From Streptomyces shenzhenensis (GTDB lineage: Bacteria; Actinomycetota; Actinomycetes; Streptomycetales; Streptomycetaceae): a DNA stretch of 64,000 bases. Position numbers and translations under genes: made by a program. Below, in pieces: positions 35,833-45,600 of this stretch (the stretch's first letter is position 1; every line of letters starts with the position of its first letter). A model generated the notes under the pieces. The model made no database searches. It saw nothing but the letters and a program-made list of their open reading frames with translations, and was not told the origin of the DNA. The stretch is from assembly GCF_021462265.1 (NCBI RefSeq), contig NZ_JAJONF010000016.1:1-64000 (forward strand). The letters are read 5' to 3'.

Positions 35833-36183
35833 GTGCTGGAGATGACACGCGACAGGTTCGAAGAGCTGGTGAGTGAGGCCCTGGACCGGATCCCGCCGGA
35901 GCTGACGCGGGTCATGGACAACGTGGCCGTGTTCGTGGAGGACGAGCCGTCGGCCGACGACCCGGAGCTGCTCGGGCTGTACGAGGGGACACCGCTCACC
36001 GAGCGCGGGGAGTGGTACGCCGGGGTCCTTCCCGACCGCATCACCGTCTACATGGGGCCGATCCTGCGTTACTGCGAGACGCCGGACGACGTGGTCCACG
36101 AGGTCGCTGTGACCGTCGTCCACGAGGTCGCCCACCACTTCGGCATCGGGGACGCCCGGCTCCACGAACTGGGCTGGGGCTGA
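35833..36183 (+). CDS. minimal zinc metallopeptidase (DUF1025/zincin-like)
   Basis: This 116-residue protein matches the small gluzincin-like family: MLEMTRDRFEELVSEALDRI, an acidic strand VAVFVEDEPS, and the active-site motif HEVAHHFGI near residue 99 with two zinc-binding histidines and a catalytic Glu. GTG 35833 gives the usual family N-terminus. There is no Shine-Dalgarno site, but GACAAT ends 6 bases before the start, consistent with a leaderless transcript. The substrate is unknown. Confidence 0.85.
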   Translation: MLEMTRDRFEELVSEALDRIPPELTRVMDNVAVFVEDEPSADDPELLGLYEGTPLTERGEWYAGVLPDRITVYMGPILRYCETPDDVVHEVAVTVVHEVAHHFGIGDARLHELGWG

Positions 36184-36257
36184 CCCCTGCCCGCCCCGGC
36201 TCGTCGCGCGCCGCCAACCACCGCATGCGAGCCCGCAATCCTGGGCATACGGCACCA

Positions 36258-37799
36258 ATGGCCCGCGTCCGCACCCGAGCCCGAAGCCAACCCCAAGCCC
36301 AAGCCCAAGCCCACAACCAAACCCGAACCCGAACCCGCAGCCAAACCCGGCCCCGCAGCCGCCTGCCAGTCCTGGAACTCGTCCCCGACGCACACCGGCC
36401 GCCCGCCTGGAGCCGCGTCCTCGGCCTGGCCGCCGTCGTCCTCACCGGTGCCTGGCTCGGCCTGCTGATCGTCGGGAACGTCCGTACCCAGGTCGGCCCG
36501 ATGGACACGACGATGACGCTGCGCCCGTCCCTCACCGGCGGCACGAAGATCAACGTCTCCCCCCTGGGCGCCCTCTACCTGGACACCCACACCGGTCCCG
36601 TCCGCCTCGACGTCAACGTGGACCAGCTCGACCCGGTCCGCTCCCAGGCCCTGGTCGACCACCCCGAGCGCCTCTCCGGACTCCAGACCGAGGTCACCCA
36701 CGACGTCGAGCACGACACCCTCGACCTGGCCGTACGCTCCTGCGTGGCCGTCGTCGCCGGCGCCACCACCCTGGGCCTCGCGGTCTACCGCCGCCCCCGC
36801 CGCGCCCTGGCCGCCGGCGGCCTCGCCCTGACCCTGCTCGCCTCCTGCGGCGCGACCGCGTACGCCACCTGGAACCCCGAGTCGGTCCTGGAACCGAGGT
36901 TCTCCGGGCTGCTCTCCTCCGCCCCGGCCCTGGTCGGCAACGCCCGCGGCATCGTCACCGAGTTCGACGTCTACCAGAAGGAACTGGCCCGCCTGGTGAC
37001 GAACGTGACGAAGCTGTACGACGTCACCTCCACGCTCCCCGCCTACTCCCCGGACCCGGCGACCCTCCGTGTCCTGCACGTGTCCGACATCCATCTGAAC
37101 CCGGCGAGCTGGAAGATCATCGCCTCGCTGGTGGAGCAGTACAAGGTGAACGTGATCGTCGACTCCGGCGACACCATGGACCACGGCACGGCGGCCGAGA
37201 ACGGCTTCCTGGACCCCGTCGCCGACCTGGGCGCGCCCTACGTCTGGGTGCGGGGCAACCATGACTCCCGCACCACTCAGCGCTACCTCTCCCGCATGAA
37301 GAACGTGCACGTCCTGGACGACGGCCGCGCCGAGACGATCGGCGGGCTGCGCTTCGCCGGGATCGGCGACCCCCAGTTCACACCCGACCGCTCGACGGTC
37401 CCCGGCGGCGACGAGGCCGAGGAACTGGCCGGGGACCGCCTCGCCACGGCCCTGCGGGAGCAGCGGGCCGCCGGCACCCCGGTGGACGTCGCGATCGTCC
37501 ACGAGCCGTCGGCGGCCCGGATGACGGACGGCGAGGTGCCCCTGACCCTGGCGGGCCACCTCCACCACGAGCAGACGGAGCTCCTCCCGCACGGCACCCG
37601 GCTCCGCGTGGAGGGCTCCACGGGCGGCAGCGGACTCAGGGCCGTCGAGGGCAAGTACCCGGACCCGATCGAGGCCTCGATCCTCTACTTCGACCGGGAC
37701 AGCCACCGGCTCCAGGCCTGGGACGAGATCAAACTGGGCGGTCTCGGCGAGACGACGGCCGAGGTCAGCCGCCACCTTCCGGCAAAAGAGCAGCCCTGA
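36258..37799 (+). CDS. membrane-anchored metallophosphoesterase
   Basis: This 513-residue protein has an Arg/Gln/Thr repeat N-terminus (RSQPQAQAQAHNQTRTRTRS), then membrane segments near 55-77, 165-182 and 190-207. A calcineurin-like phosphoesterase domain spans about 270-490. Motifs are complete: LHVSDIHL, DSGDTMDHG, VRGNHDS, IVHEP and AGHLHHEQ. The substrate may be a phosphorylated lipid or nucleotide at the membrane. ATG 36258 is assumed; ATG 36225 is also in frame and the codon-repeat region makes the start hard to fix. Confidence 0.85.
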   Translation: MARVRTRARSQPQAQAQAHNQTRTRTRSQTRPRSRLPVLELVPDAHRPPAWSRVLGLAAVVLTGAWLGLLIVGNVRTQVGPMDTTMTLRPSLTGGTKINVSPLGALYLDTHTGPVRLDVNVDQLDPVRSQALVDHPERLSGLQTEVTHDVEHDTLDLAVRSCVAVVAGATTLGLAVYRRPRRALAAGGLALTLLASCGATAYATWNPESVLEPRFSGLLSSAPALVGNARGIVTEFDVYQKELARLVTNVTKLYDVTSTLPAYSPDPATLRVLHVSDIHLNPASWKIIASLVEQYKVNVIVDSGDTMDHGTAAENGFLDPVADLGAPYVWVRGNHDSRTTQRYLSRMKNVHVLDDGRAETIGGLRFAGIGDPQFTPDRSTVPGGDEAEELAGDRLATALREQRAAGTPVDVAIVHEPSAARMTDGEVPLTLAGHLHHEQTELLPHGTRLRVEGSTGGSGLRAVEGKYPDPIEASILYFDRDSHRLQAWDEIKLGGLGETTAEVSRHLPAKEQP

Positions 37800-37818
37800 G
37801 CCCCCGCAGCTATTCGGT

Positions 37819-37848
37819 TTGGCCCAGATCCCGACGTCGTAGTACAGT
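37819..37848 (+). promoter_or_regulatory. tRNA cluster promoter
   Basis: TTGGCC (37819-37824), an 18-base spacer and TACAGT (37843-37848) precede the tRNA-Glu gene by about 150 bases. The same -10 TACAGT lies before the second tRNA-Asp at 46649. Confidence 0.55.
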
Positions 37849-37999
37849 CACGTCGTGCCCAAGGGCGCCGGTCAGGGCTTGACCGTCCCGAACCTCGACA
37901 AGCGGTGAAGGAGAAGCGGAACCTCTCAGGGGAAGCGGAGTCACATGCTTCTCACGTCCCCTGGACGCGAAGACGAAGCAGAGCAGCACCTGGTAGTAC

Positions 38000-38072
38000 G
38001 CCCTCATCGTCTAGCGGCCCAGGACGCCGCCCTTTCAAGGCGGTAGCACGGGTTCGAATCCCGTTGGGGGCA
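38000..38072 (+). tRNA. tRNA-Glu (TTC)
   Basis: Acceptor GCCCTCA/TGGGGGC, anticodon TTC in CCCTTTCAAGG and T-arm ACGGGTTCGAATCCCGT give a standard cloverleaf. CCA is not encoded. It is the first of three clustered tRNAs. Confidence 0.95.
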
Positions 38073-38081
38073 CGCAAGATC

Positions 38082-38102
38082 GTGTGCAACACTGTTGCAC
38101 AC
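38082..38102. repeat. stem-loop between tRNA-Glu and tRNA-Asp
   Basis: GTGTGCAA (38082-38089) pairs with TTGCACAC (38095-38102) over a 5-base loop. It may direct RNase cleavage of the polycistronic tRNA precursor. Confidence 0.5.
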
Positions 38103-38109
38103 ACAGCTT

Positions 38110-38184
38110 GGTCCTGTGGAGCAGTTTGGAGTGCTCGCCACCCTGTCAAGGTGGAGGCCGCGGGTTCAAATCCCGTCAGGACCG
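38110..38184 (+). tRNA. tRNA-Asp (GTC), copy 1
   Basis: Acceptor GGTCCTG/CAGGACC, anticodon GTC in CACCCTGTCAAGGTG, discriminator G. The 75 bases are identical to the copy at 46695-46769. CCA is not encoded. Confidence 0.95.
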
Positions 38185-38186
38185 CT

Positions 38187-38206
38187 GAGGTTTCACGTGA
38201 AACCTC
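38187..38206. other. parS centromere site
   Basis: GAGGTTTCACGTGAAACCTC is a perfect 20-base palindrome containing the 14-base Streptomyces parS consensus GTTTCACGTGAAAC (38190-38203). ParB binds such sites and forms the partition complex near oriC. It lies between two tRNA genes, so it avoids coding sequence. Confidence 0.92.
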
Positions 38207-38208
38207 GT

Positions 38209-38285
38209 GGCTGGGTAGCTCAGTTGGTACGAGCGATCGCCTGAAAAGCGATAGGTCGCCGGTTCGACCCCGGCCCCAGCCACCA
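38209..38285 (+). tRNA. tRNA-Phe (GAA)
   Basis: Acceptor GGCTGGG/CCCAGCC, anticodon GAA in GCCTGAAAAGC and T-arm GCCGGTTCGACCCCGGC. Unlike its neighbours it encodes the 3' CCA (38283-38285). Confidence 0.95.
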
Positions 38286-38290
38286 CAGAC

Positions 38291-38316
38291 AGCCCCTCCG
38301 GGATTCCGGAGGGGCT
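38291..38316 (+). terminator. tRNA cluster terminator
   Basis: AGCCCCTCCG pairs with CGGAGGGGCT just after tRNA-Phe, followed by GTTCTCATT. It probably also ends the convergent PH-domain gene. Confidence 0.75.
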
Positions 38317-38320
38317 GTTC

Positions 38321-38803
38321 TCATTCCGCGCCCGGCCCCCCGCACTTCTTCCACTCCCGTTGCATCAGCTCCAGCTTTTCGTAGAAGTCGGGGTCCTCGG
38401 CGATCGTCCCCGATGTGAAGGGGATGGGCAGCAGGAACGACCTGCCATCGGTCCGGGTGACTCCGATCTGAGTGATGGACCCGTTGCGCCCACGGCCCGC
38501 GAGCGCGTGGATGCTCTCGATGTCCCGCCAGCCCACGCGCCGGCGTCCGGTCATCCCGCGAGTGCGCAGGCCCTCCGCGTCGATGCGTGTCCAGCCCGTC
38601 GGCATCCCCGCCAGTGGCACGAACAGCACGGTCGGTATCAGCCCGAACATGAGCCAGAGGCCCACGGCGGAGCCGGTCTGACCGTCGGCCAGGTATCTGG
38701 CCGCACGCACACACACCGCCCCGGCCCACCCCGCCATCCCCAACGCGAACGCCCACATCACCAAGCGCTGCCTGCGCGTGTACCGAAAGACCGTCTCGCC
38801 CAT
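38321..38803 (-). CDS. PH-domain membrane protein
   Basis: This 160-residue protein begins with a basic stretch, then two hydrophobic segments (LVMWAFALGMAGWAGAVCV and GLWLMFGLIPTVLFVPLAG). A bacterial PH-like domain follows (WTRIDAEGLRTRGMTGRRRV, VTRTDGRSFLLPIPF). Such small proteins are common in actinobacteria and have no known activity. No ribosome site is obvious before ATG 38803. It converges on the tRNA cluster. Confidence 0.8.
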   Translation of the reverse strand: MGETVFRYTRRQRLVMWAFALGMAGWAGAVCVRAARYLADGQTGSAVGLWLMFGLIPTVLFVPLAGMPTGWTRIDAEGLRTRGMTGRRRVGWRDIESIHALAGRGRNGSITQIGVTRTDGRSFLLPIPFTSGTIAEDPDFYEKLELMQREWKKCGGPGAE

Positions 38804-38977
38804 CCGTGCAGTCTGGCAGCGGTCCGCCGACGGACTCCGTTTTGATCAAGATGAGGGCGGAGTATGGCGTTCCTTTGAAGTCGGGCTGCGACCATGACGA
38901 CTGCATGACAACGCTGAGCTGAATCATCTCCTCCGGCGTTCCTGTGACCACACCCGCGAACGCTCCGTGGAGACCTC

Positions 38978-41818
38978 ATGCACAGATCCCGTCCCGCCGT
39001 CGGCCTGTCCCTCGCCGTGATCGTCATGGCGGGGGTGATGAGCGGCTGGGGGACCGGACGGGCCGCGGCCGATCCCGGGCCGGACAGGACGCTGTACGTG
39101 GAGGCCTACAGCCCGGTATGCAATGACAGCGGTACGGGGACGGAGAGCCGGCCCTTCTGCACCGTGCAGGCCGCCGCGGACGTGGTCGAGCCGGGGGACA
39201 CGGTCCGGATCCTGGGGGACTACTCCCTGTCTCCGCACCCGGAAGCGGTGGCCCTCACCCGGTCGGGGACCAGCGACAAGCCGATCACGTTCAGCGGAGC
39301 GCCCCTCCCCTCGAGCCGTCTGAAGACGGTGCTCGCCACTCCCGCCTCCGCACCGGCGCTGACGCTGAAGGGCGTGCACGACGTGCGGGTCGAGGCGCTG
39401 ACCTTCACCGACGAGCACCACTCGGACGTGGTGGCGGTGACCGGGTCCGACCACGTGACCCTTGACCAGCTGACGGTCGACAACGCCGCCCCGACGGTCC
39501 CCGTCACCGGGACGGCGATCGGCGTGGACGGCACTTCCTCCGACGTGACCGTGTCACGGAACACGATCAACCCCAGCACCGCGTACGGCGTGCGGGTGGC
39601 GCCGGGAGCGGCCAGGGTCACCGTGACGACCAACATGATCCTCAGCCAGCAGCAGGCCGGCATCGCCGTGTCGGGGGCGGCCGACACCGACGTGACCAGC
39701 AACACGGTCTTCGCGCCCTGTGCCGCCGGAGTCTCGCTCGACGGCGGGAGCTCCGGGGTGGTGGAGAACAACGTGGCCATCACCAACGGCTCGATGCAGA
39801 CCAGCGCCTGCGCGGCGCCGACCGCTCCGCTCTACGCGGTGTCGGCCGACTCCACGGGCCAGGTCACCGCCGACTACAACGTGGCGGCGCACTCGGCGTC
39901 CACTTCCGCCCCCGCCCGCACCGAGTACTCCTGGGCCGGCACCTCCTACGCCACCAGCGGGGCGTTCCGGGACGCGACCGGCCAGGGCACGCACGACATC
40001 GACGGGATCAACGGGTACCCGACGACGCCGTCCGAGCACTCCCCCCTGATCGACTCGGCCGACGCCACCGCGCCCGGCGAACTCGCCACCGACGCCCAGG
40101 GGCGACCACGCGTCGACGACCTGCTGGTCGACAACACCGGCGACGGCACCGGCCACCCCGACCGCGGCGCCCTGGAACGGCAGGACACCCTCACCATCGC
40201 CGCCGGGGACGTTCCGACGCCCCCGAAGGGGCTCGCGCCGCTCGGCATCTCCATGAAGACGGACGCCACCAGCTCCTGGGGCGCGCCGCTCACCTACTCG
40301 ATCGACTTCGGCGACGGCAGCGACCCGGCCACCGGCACCCCCGGCACCCCGGCCGCACACACCTACACCACGCCGGGGCTGTACACGACGCGCCTCACCT
40401 TCACCGAACCGGACGGAACGAGCGCCGAGAAGTCGTACGCCGGGGTGGCGGCAGGTACGGCCACCCCGCCCGGCACCGCCCTGTCCGTCGCCCCGGACAC
40501 CGCGAGCGGGCAGGTCGACCCCGGGCTCGCGCGGTTCACCGTGCCGGCACCGGCCGACTCGTGGGAGGTCGGGTACCGAACCCTGACCTACGGCGACGGC
40601 ACACAGGACAACCTGGCCGCCGGCGCCCAGCAGCCCACCCACCAGTACCCGGCCCCCGGCACCTACACCGCCACCCTGACCCAGACCGACCTGCTCGGCC
40701 GGACCACCACCGCCACCGCCGTCTTCCACGCCGCCGACGCCTTCGTCGCCATGACCCCGCAGTACGACACCGAGAAGACGGTCGCCGCGCACGGCGTCCT
40801 GAGGCTCTCGGCGGCCACGCTGCGGGCCGATTCGAACGGCGTCGACGCGGTGCAGCTCCAGCTCGTCACCAGCAACGCGAAGGCGAGCGGCGCGCTCACC
40901 CTCTATCCCCACGGCACCACCCGCCCAGGCACCGCCGACACCGCCTTCGAGCCGGGCCGGACGGTCACCGCCGAGACGACGGTGCAGGTCACCCCGACCG
41001 GTTCGGTCGACCTCTACAACGGCAGCTCCGGCGCGGTGACGGTCAACGTCGCCACGGTCGGCCTCCAGTCCCACGCCCAGTACGCCGACACGTACCACCC
41101 GGCCGCTCCGGCCCGCCTGCTCGACACCCGCACCGGCACCGGCGGCGTGCACAGCCCGGTCGCCGGCGGTCACTCGGTCACCCTGTCCGTCGGCGGCACC
41201 CACGGCGTCCCGGCGGCCGCGGACGCCGTGGTCCTCGACGTCACGGCCACCACCACCAAGGCGGCCGGCGACCTCACCGTCGCCACGCACAGCACCAACG
41301 ACTCGATCGTGAGCGGCCCCCACTGGCTCACCGGCCAGACCGCCACCACCCAGGTCGTGATCCCCGTGTACGACGGCAAGGTCGTCCTGCGCAACGAGAG
41401 CAAGGCGTCGGCGAACCTCGTCGCGGACCTCGTCGGCTGGTACGGCACCACCGCGAACGGCTCGGAGTTCCTGCCCGCCACCCCGGCCCGCAAGACCGTC
41501 AGGATCGCCGCCCGCGCCACCCTCAAGCTCAAGGTCACCGGCGCCCACGGCGTCCCCGCGACCGGGGTCACCGCCGCCGACCTGAACCTGACCGTGCCCT
41601 CCCCGTCCGGCAGCGGCTACCTCGTCGCCTACGCCGACGGCACCGCCCGCCCCGGCGTCTACTCGCTGAGCTTCACCAAGGGGCACACCGCGGCCGGCCG
41701 CGCGCTGGTCAGGGTCGGCACCGACGGCGAGGTCGACCTCTACAACGCCGCCACCGTCCCGGTGAACGTGTACGCCGACCTGGTGGGCGACTACGACGTC
41801 TTCCCCGCCGCGTCCTGA
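38978..41818 (+). CDS. secreted parallel beta-helix/PKD protein
   Basis: This 946-residue exported protein has a signal peptide of about 31 residues. Residues 40-400 form a right-handed beta-helix, with repeating patterns such as NTVFAPCAAGVSLDGGSSGV and DVTVSRNTINPSTAYGVRV. Two PKD domains follow (SIDFGDGSDPATG and LTYGDGTQDN). From about 620, beta-rich repeats include the actinobacterial signature ARLLDTRTGTGG. The helix resembles polysaccharide lyases or adhesins, but no catalytic residues can be named. ATG 38978 has GGAG 6 bases upstream. It is probably a surface or matrix protein. Confidence 0.85.
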   Translation: MHRSRPAVGLSLAVIVMAGVMSGWGTGRAAADPGPDRTLYVEAYSPVCNDSGTGTESRPFCTVQAAADVVEPGDTVRILGDYSLSPHPEAVALTRSGTSDKPITFSGAPLPSSRLKTVLATPASAPALTLKGVHDVRVEALTFTDEHHSDVVAVTGSDHVTLDQLTVDNAAPTVPVTGTAIGVDGTSSDVTVSRNTINPSTAYGVRVAPGAARVTVTTNMILSQQQAGIAVSGAADTDVTSNTVFAPCAAGVSLDGGSSGVVENNVAITNGSMQTSACAAPTAPLYAVSADSTGQVTADYNVAAHSASTSAPARTEYSWAGTSYATSGAFRDATGQGTHDIDGINGYPTTPSEHSPLIDSADATAPGELATDAQGRPRVDDLLVDNTGDGTGHPDRGALERQDTLTIAAGDVPTPPKGLAPLGISMKTDATSSWGAPLTYSIDFGDGSDPATGTPGTPAAHTYTTPGLYTTRLTFTEPDGTSAEKSYAGVAAGTATPPGTALSVAPDTASGQVDPGLARFTVPAPADSWEVGYRTLTYGDGTQDNLAAGAQQPTHQYPAPGTYTATLTQTDLLGRTTTATAVFHAADAFVAMTPQYDTEKTVAAHGVLRLSAATLRADSNGVDAVQLQLVTSNAKASGALTLYPHGTTRPGTADTAFEPGRTVTAETTVQVTPTGSVDLYNGSSGAVTVNVATVGLQSHAQYADTYHPAAPARLLDTRTGTGGVHSPVAGGHSVTLSVGGTHGVPAAADAVVLDVTATTTKAAGDLTVATHSTNDSIVSGPHWLTGQTATTQVVIPVYDGKVVLRNESKASANLVADLVGWYGTTANGSEFLPATPARKTVRIAARATLKLKVTGAHGVPATGVTAADLNLTVPSPSGSGYLVAYADGTARPGVYSLSFTKGHTAAGRALVRVGTDGEVDLYNAATVPVNVYADLVGDYDVFPAAS

Positions 41819-41886
41819 ATCTCCTTGGCGGCGTGACCCGCCGCCGCTAGGTTCTGGCGGGTCAACACGTCATCAGGGTGGGGAAG

Positions 41887-42183
41887 ATGAGCCGGGATCA
41901 GGACATGCAGCTGGAGAAGGAACGTGCGCGATACGGCCTTCTCGCCGTCGTCGTCAGCAACCTCGCGATCGCCGCGGTCGCGGTCTTCGGTGTCTGGCGG
42001 CTCAACGGCAACGAGTCCGTGATCATCGGCGTCCTGACCGCCGCCTTCACGGCGGTCAGCAGCATGACCACGGCCTACCTGGGGATCAAGGCCGTGTCCA
42101 ACACGGCGAAGTCCATGGCCGCGGCCTCCTCCGCCACCCCACCCGCCCAAACCCCCGCCGCTCCCGCCCAGCGAACCCCGTAG
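41887..42183 (+). CDS. small membrane protein
   Basis: This 98-residue protein has a charged N-terminus, one or two hydrophobic helices (LLAVVVSNLAIAAVAVFGVW, VIIGVLTAAFTAVSSMTTAY) and an Ala/Pro tail. GGGGAAG stands directly upstream of ATG 41887; GTG 41878 is an alternative. It follows the beta-helix gene by 68 bases and could be its membrane partner or a holin-like protein. Function is unknown. Confidence 0.65.
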   Translation: MSRDQDMQLEKERARYGLLAVVVSNLAIAAVAVFGVWRLNGNESVIIGVLTAAFTAVSSMTTAYLGIKAVSNTAKSMAAASSATPPAQTPAAPAQRTP

Positions 42184-42632
42184 AGGCTTTCGGCTCACCG
42201 GCGCTGCCAGGGGACGCCGCCGGCGCCGGCCCGCGGCCGCCTCTGGGCACCTCCGGGGCGGCCCTGCCGGGAGGGCGCCGCCCGCGCCGGCCCGCGCCCG
42301 CCTTTCGGCACCTCCAGGACTCCTCCGGGGGCAAGGCTGGGAAGCGTCTCTTCATGGGCGCGGGACCGTATTCGACGTGCGGCCGCCGCCGCGTGGGCAC
42401 GACCGGCACCCCTTCCCCCCGACTCCGCCCGCACCCGAACCACTGCGTCGGCCGGGTGCGGCGCCATCGTGGCTGGTCGCGCAGTTCCTCCCCCAGCCTT
42501 CGGCCGGGGGTACCCCCAGCGCCCCTGACGGGGCGCTCCACCACCGCCCGCACCCCCATAGCCCCCTGGCCGAACCGCCGGAGGCAAAAGCGTTCGCCAT
42601 GAATTTCCCCGAGGTGAGATCCTGGACCGCGT
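42184..42632. other. intergenic region with two repeat elements
   Basis: No gene is visible in 449 bases. A diverged minus-strand family-1 repeat lies at about 42359-42413. A family-2 segment with GGTCGCGCAGTTCCTCCCCC and GCGCCCCTGACGGGGCGC lies at 42475-42540. The hrpA promoter must lie within the last 90 bases. Confidence 0.5.
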
Positions 42633-45600
42633 ATGTCTACGCACCCCGCCCCCGCCCTCGGCCCCCTCGCCCCTCGCCTGACCGAGCTCTCACTGCGCGA
42701 CGCGCACCGGCTCGGGCGCAGGCTGGAAGGCGCGCGCAAGATCCGTAAGCCGGAAGCCCGGGCCGCCGTCCTCGCCGAGATCGAGGCCGAGGTGGCCAGG
42801 GCCGAGGAACGGATGGCCGGCCGCCGCGCCGTCGTACCCGCCGTGTCGTACCCCGAGCAGCTGCCGGTCAGCCAGAAGAAGGACCAGATCGCGGAGGCGA
42901 TACGCGACCACCAGGTCGTGATCGTCGCCGGTGAGACCGGCTCCGGGAAGACCACCCAGATCCCGAAGATCTGCCTGGAGCTCGGGCGGGGGGTGCGCGG
43001 CATGATCGGGCACACCCAGCCGCGCCGGATCGCCGCCCGGACCGTCGCCGAGCGGGTGGCGGAGGAACTGCGGACGCCGCTCGGGGAGTCCGTCGGCTGG
43101 AAGGTCCGCTTCACCGACCAGGTGAACCCCGACGCCACCTTCATCAAGCTGATGACGGACGGCATCCTGCTCGCCGAGATCCAGACCGACCGCGAGCTGC
43201 GCGCCTACGACACGATCATCATCGACGAGGCCCACGAACGGTCCCTCAACATCGACTTCCTGCTCGGCTATCTGGCGCAGCTGCTGCCGCGCCGGCCCGA
43301 CCTCAAGGTCGTCATCACCTCCGCGACCATCGACCCCGAGCGGTTCTCCCGGCACTTCGGCGACGCCCCGGTCATCGAGGTGAGCGGCCGGACCTACCCG
43401 GTCGAGGTGCGTTACCGGCCGCTCCTCGAAGAGGACACCGAGGACGCCGACCGGGACCAGATCACCGCCATCTGCGACGCGGTGGAGGAGCTCCAGGGCG
43501 AAGGGCGGGGCGACATCCTCGTCTTCCTCTCGGGAGAGCGGGAGATCCGGGACACCGCCGACGCGCTCACCAAGAAGAACTACCGGTTCACCGAGGTCCT
43601 CCCCCTCTACGCCCGGCTCTCGCACGCCGAGCAGCACCGGGTCTTCCAGCCGCACACCGGTCGCCGGATCGTGCTGGCGACCAACGTCGCCGAGACCTCC
43701 CTCACCGTCCCGGGCATCAAGTACGTCATCGACCCCGGCTTCGCCCGTATCTCCCGCTACAGCCACCGCACCAAGGTGCAGCGGCTGCCCATCGAGGCGA
43801 TCAGCCAGGCCAGCGCGAACCAGCGCAAGGGCCGCTGCGGCCGTACGTCCGACGGCATCTGCATCCGGCTGTACAGCGAGGACGACTTCGTCTCCCGGCC
43901 CGAGTTCACGGACGCGGAGATCCTCCGTACCAACCTGGCGAGTGTCATCCTGCAGATGACCGCGGCCGGCCTCGGGGACATCGAGAAGTTCCCGTTCATC
44001 GACCCGCCGGACCACCGCAACATCCGGGACGGTGTGCAGCTGCTCCAGGAGCTGGGCGCGATCGACCCGGCCGAGAAGGACCCGCGCAGGCGGCTCACCG
44101 AGACCGGCCGCAAGCTGGCCCAGCTGCCCGTCGACCCGCGGCTCGCCCGCATGGTGCTGGAGGCCGACAAGAACGGCTGTGTCCGCGAGGTCATGGTCAT
44201 CGCCGCCGCGCTCTCCATCCAGGACCCCCGCGAACGCCCGGCCGAGAAGCAGACCCAGGCCGACCAGCAGCACGCCCGTTTCCGCGACGAGACCAGCGAC
44301 TTCCTCGCCTTCCTCAACCTGTGGAAGTACGTCAGGGAGCAGCAGCGCGAGCGCGGCTCGTCGTCCTTCCGGCGCATGTGCAAGCAGGAGTTCCTGAACT
44401 TCCTGCGCATCCGTGAGTGGCAGGACATCTACCTGCAGCTGCGTACGGTCGCCAAGCAGATGGACATCCACCTCAACGAGGAGGACGCCCCCGGCGACCG
44501 CGTGCACGTCTCCCTGCTCGCCGGCCTCCTGTCCCACATCGGCATGAAGGACGTGAAGAACGCCGCAGGGGAGAACGGGAAGACCACGGCGAAGAACGAG
44601 TACCTGGGGGCGCGGAACGCCAAGTTCGCGCTCTTCCCGGGTTCCGCGCTGTTCAGGAAGCCTCCCCGGTTCGTGATGTCGGCGGAGCTGGTGGAGACCT
44701 CACGGCTCTGGGCCCGGGTCAACGCGAAGATCGAGCCGGAGTGGGTCGAGCCGCTCGCCGGGCACCTCCTCAAGCGGACGTACAGCGAACCGCACTGGGA
44801 GAAGGACCAGGCGGCGGTGATGGCGTTCGAGAAGGTCACGCTGTACGGCCTGCCGATCGTCGCCGACCGGAAGGTGAACTACGGCCGGATCGACCCGGAG
44901 ACCAGCCGCGAGCTTTTCATTCGCAACGCACTGGTGGAGGGCGACTGGCGCACCCACCACAAGTTCTTCGCCGACAACCGCAAGCTGCTGAGCGAGGTCG
45001 AGGAACTCGAACACCGCGCCCGGCGCCGGGACATCGTCGTCGACGACGACACGCTCTTCGACTTCTACGACCAGCGGGTGCCCGAGCACGTCGTGTCCGG
45101 CGCGCACTTCGACTCCTGGTGGAAGCGGAAGCGGCACGAGCAGCCGGAGTTCCTGGACTTCGAACGGGAGATGCTGATCCGGGAGTCGGCGGAGGCGGTC
45201 ACCAAGACCGACTACCCGGATTCCTGGCGGCAGGGACAGCTGAAGTTCCAGGTGACCTACCAGTTCGAACCGGGGGCGGACGCCGACGGTGTGACCGTCC
45301 ACATCCCGCTGCAGGTCCTCAACCAGGTCAAGGACGAGGGCTTCGACTGGCAGATCCCGGGCCTGCGGGAAGAGGTGGTCACGGAGTTGATCCGCACCCT
45401 CCCGAAGCCGATCCGCCGCAACTACGTGCCGGCGCCGAACTTCGCGAAGCGCTTCCTGGACTCCGCGGTCCCCCTGCAGGAGCCGCTCACCACCACCATG
45501 GCGCGTGAGCTCAAGCGGATGGTCGGGGTGCCCTTCGAGGCCGAGGACTTCGACTGGGCGAAGGTCCCGGACCACCTGAAGATCACCTTCCGGATCGTCG

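Noticed and set aside
38082..38102. A second parS or an attachment site in the tRNA cluster
   Set aside because: The repeat GTGTGCAA/TTGCACAC does not match parS, and no integrase or duplicated tRNA end is present to suggest an attachment site.
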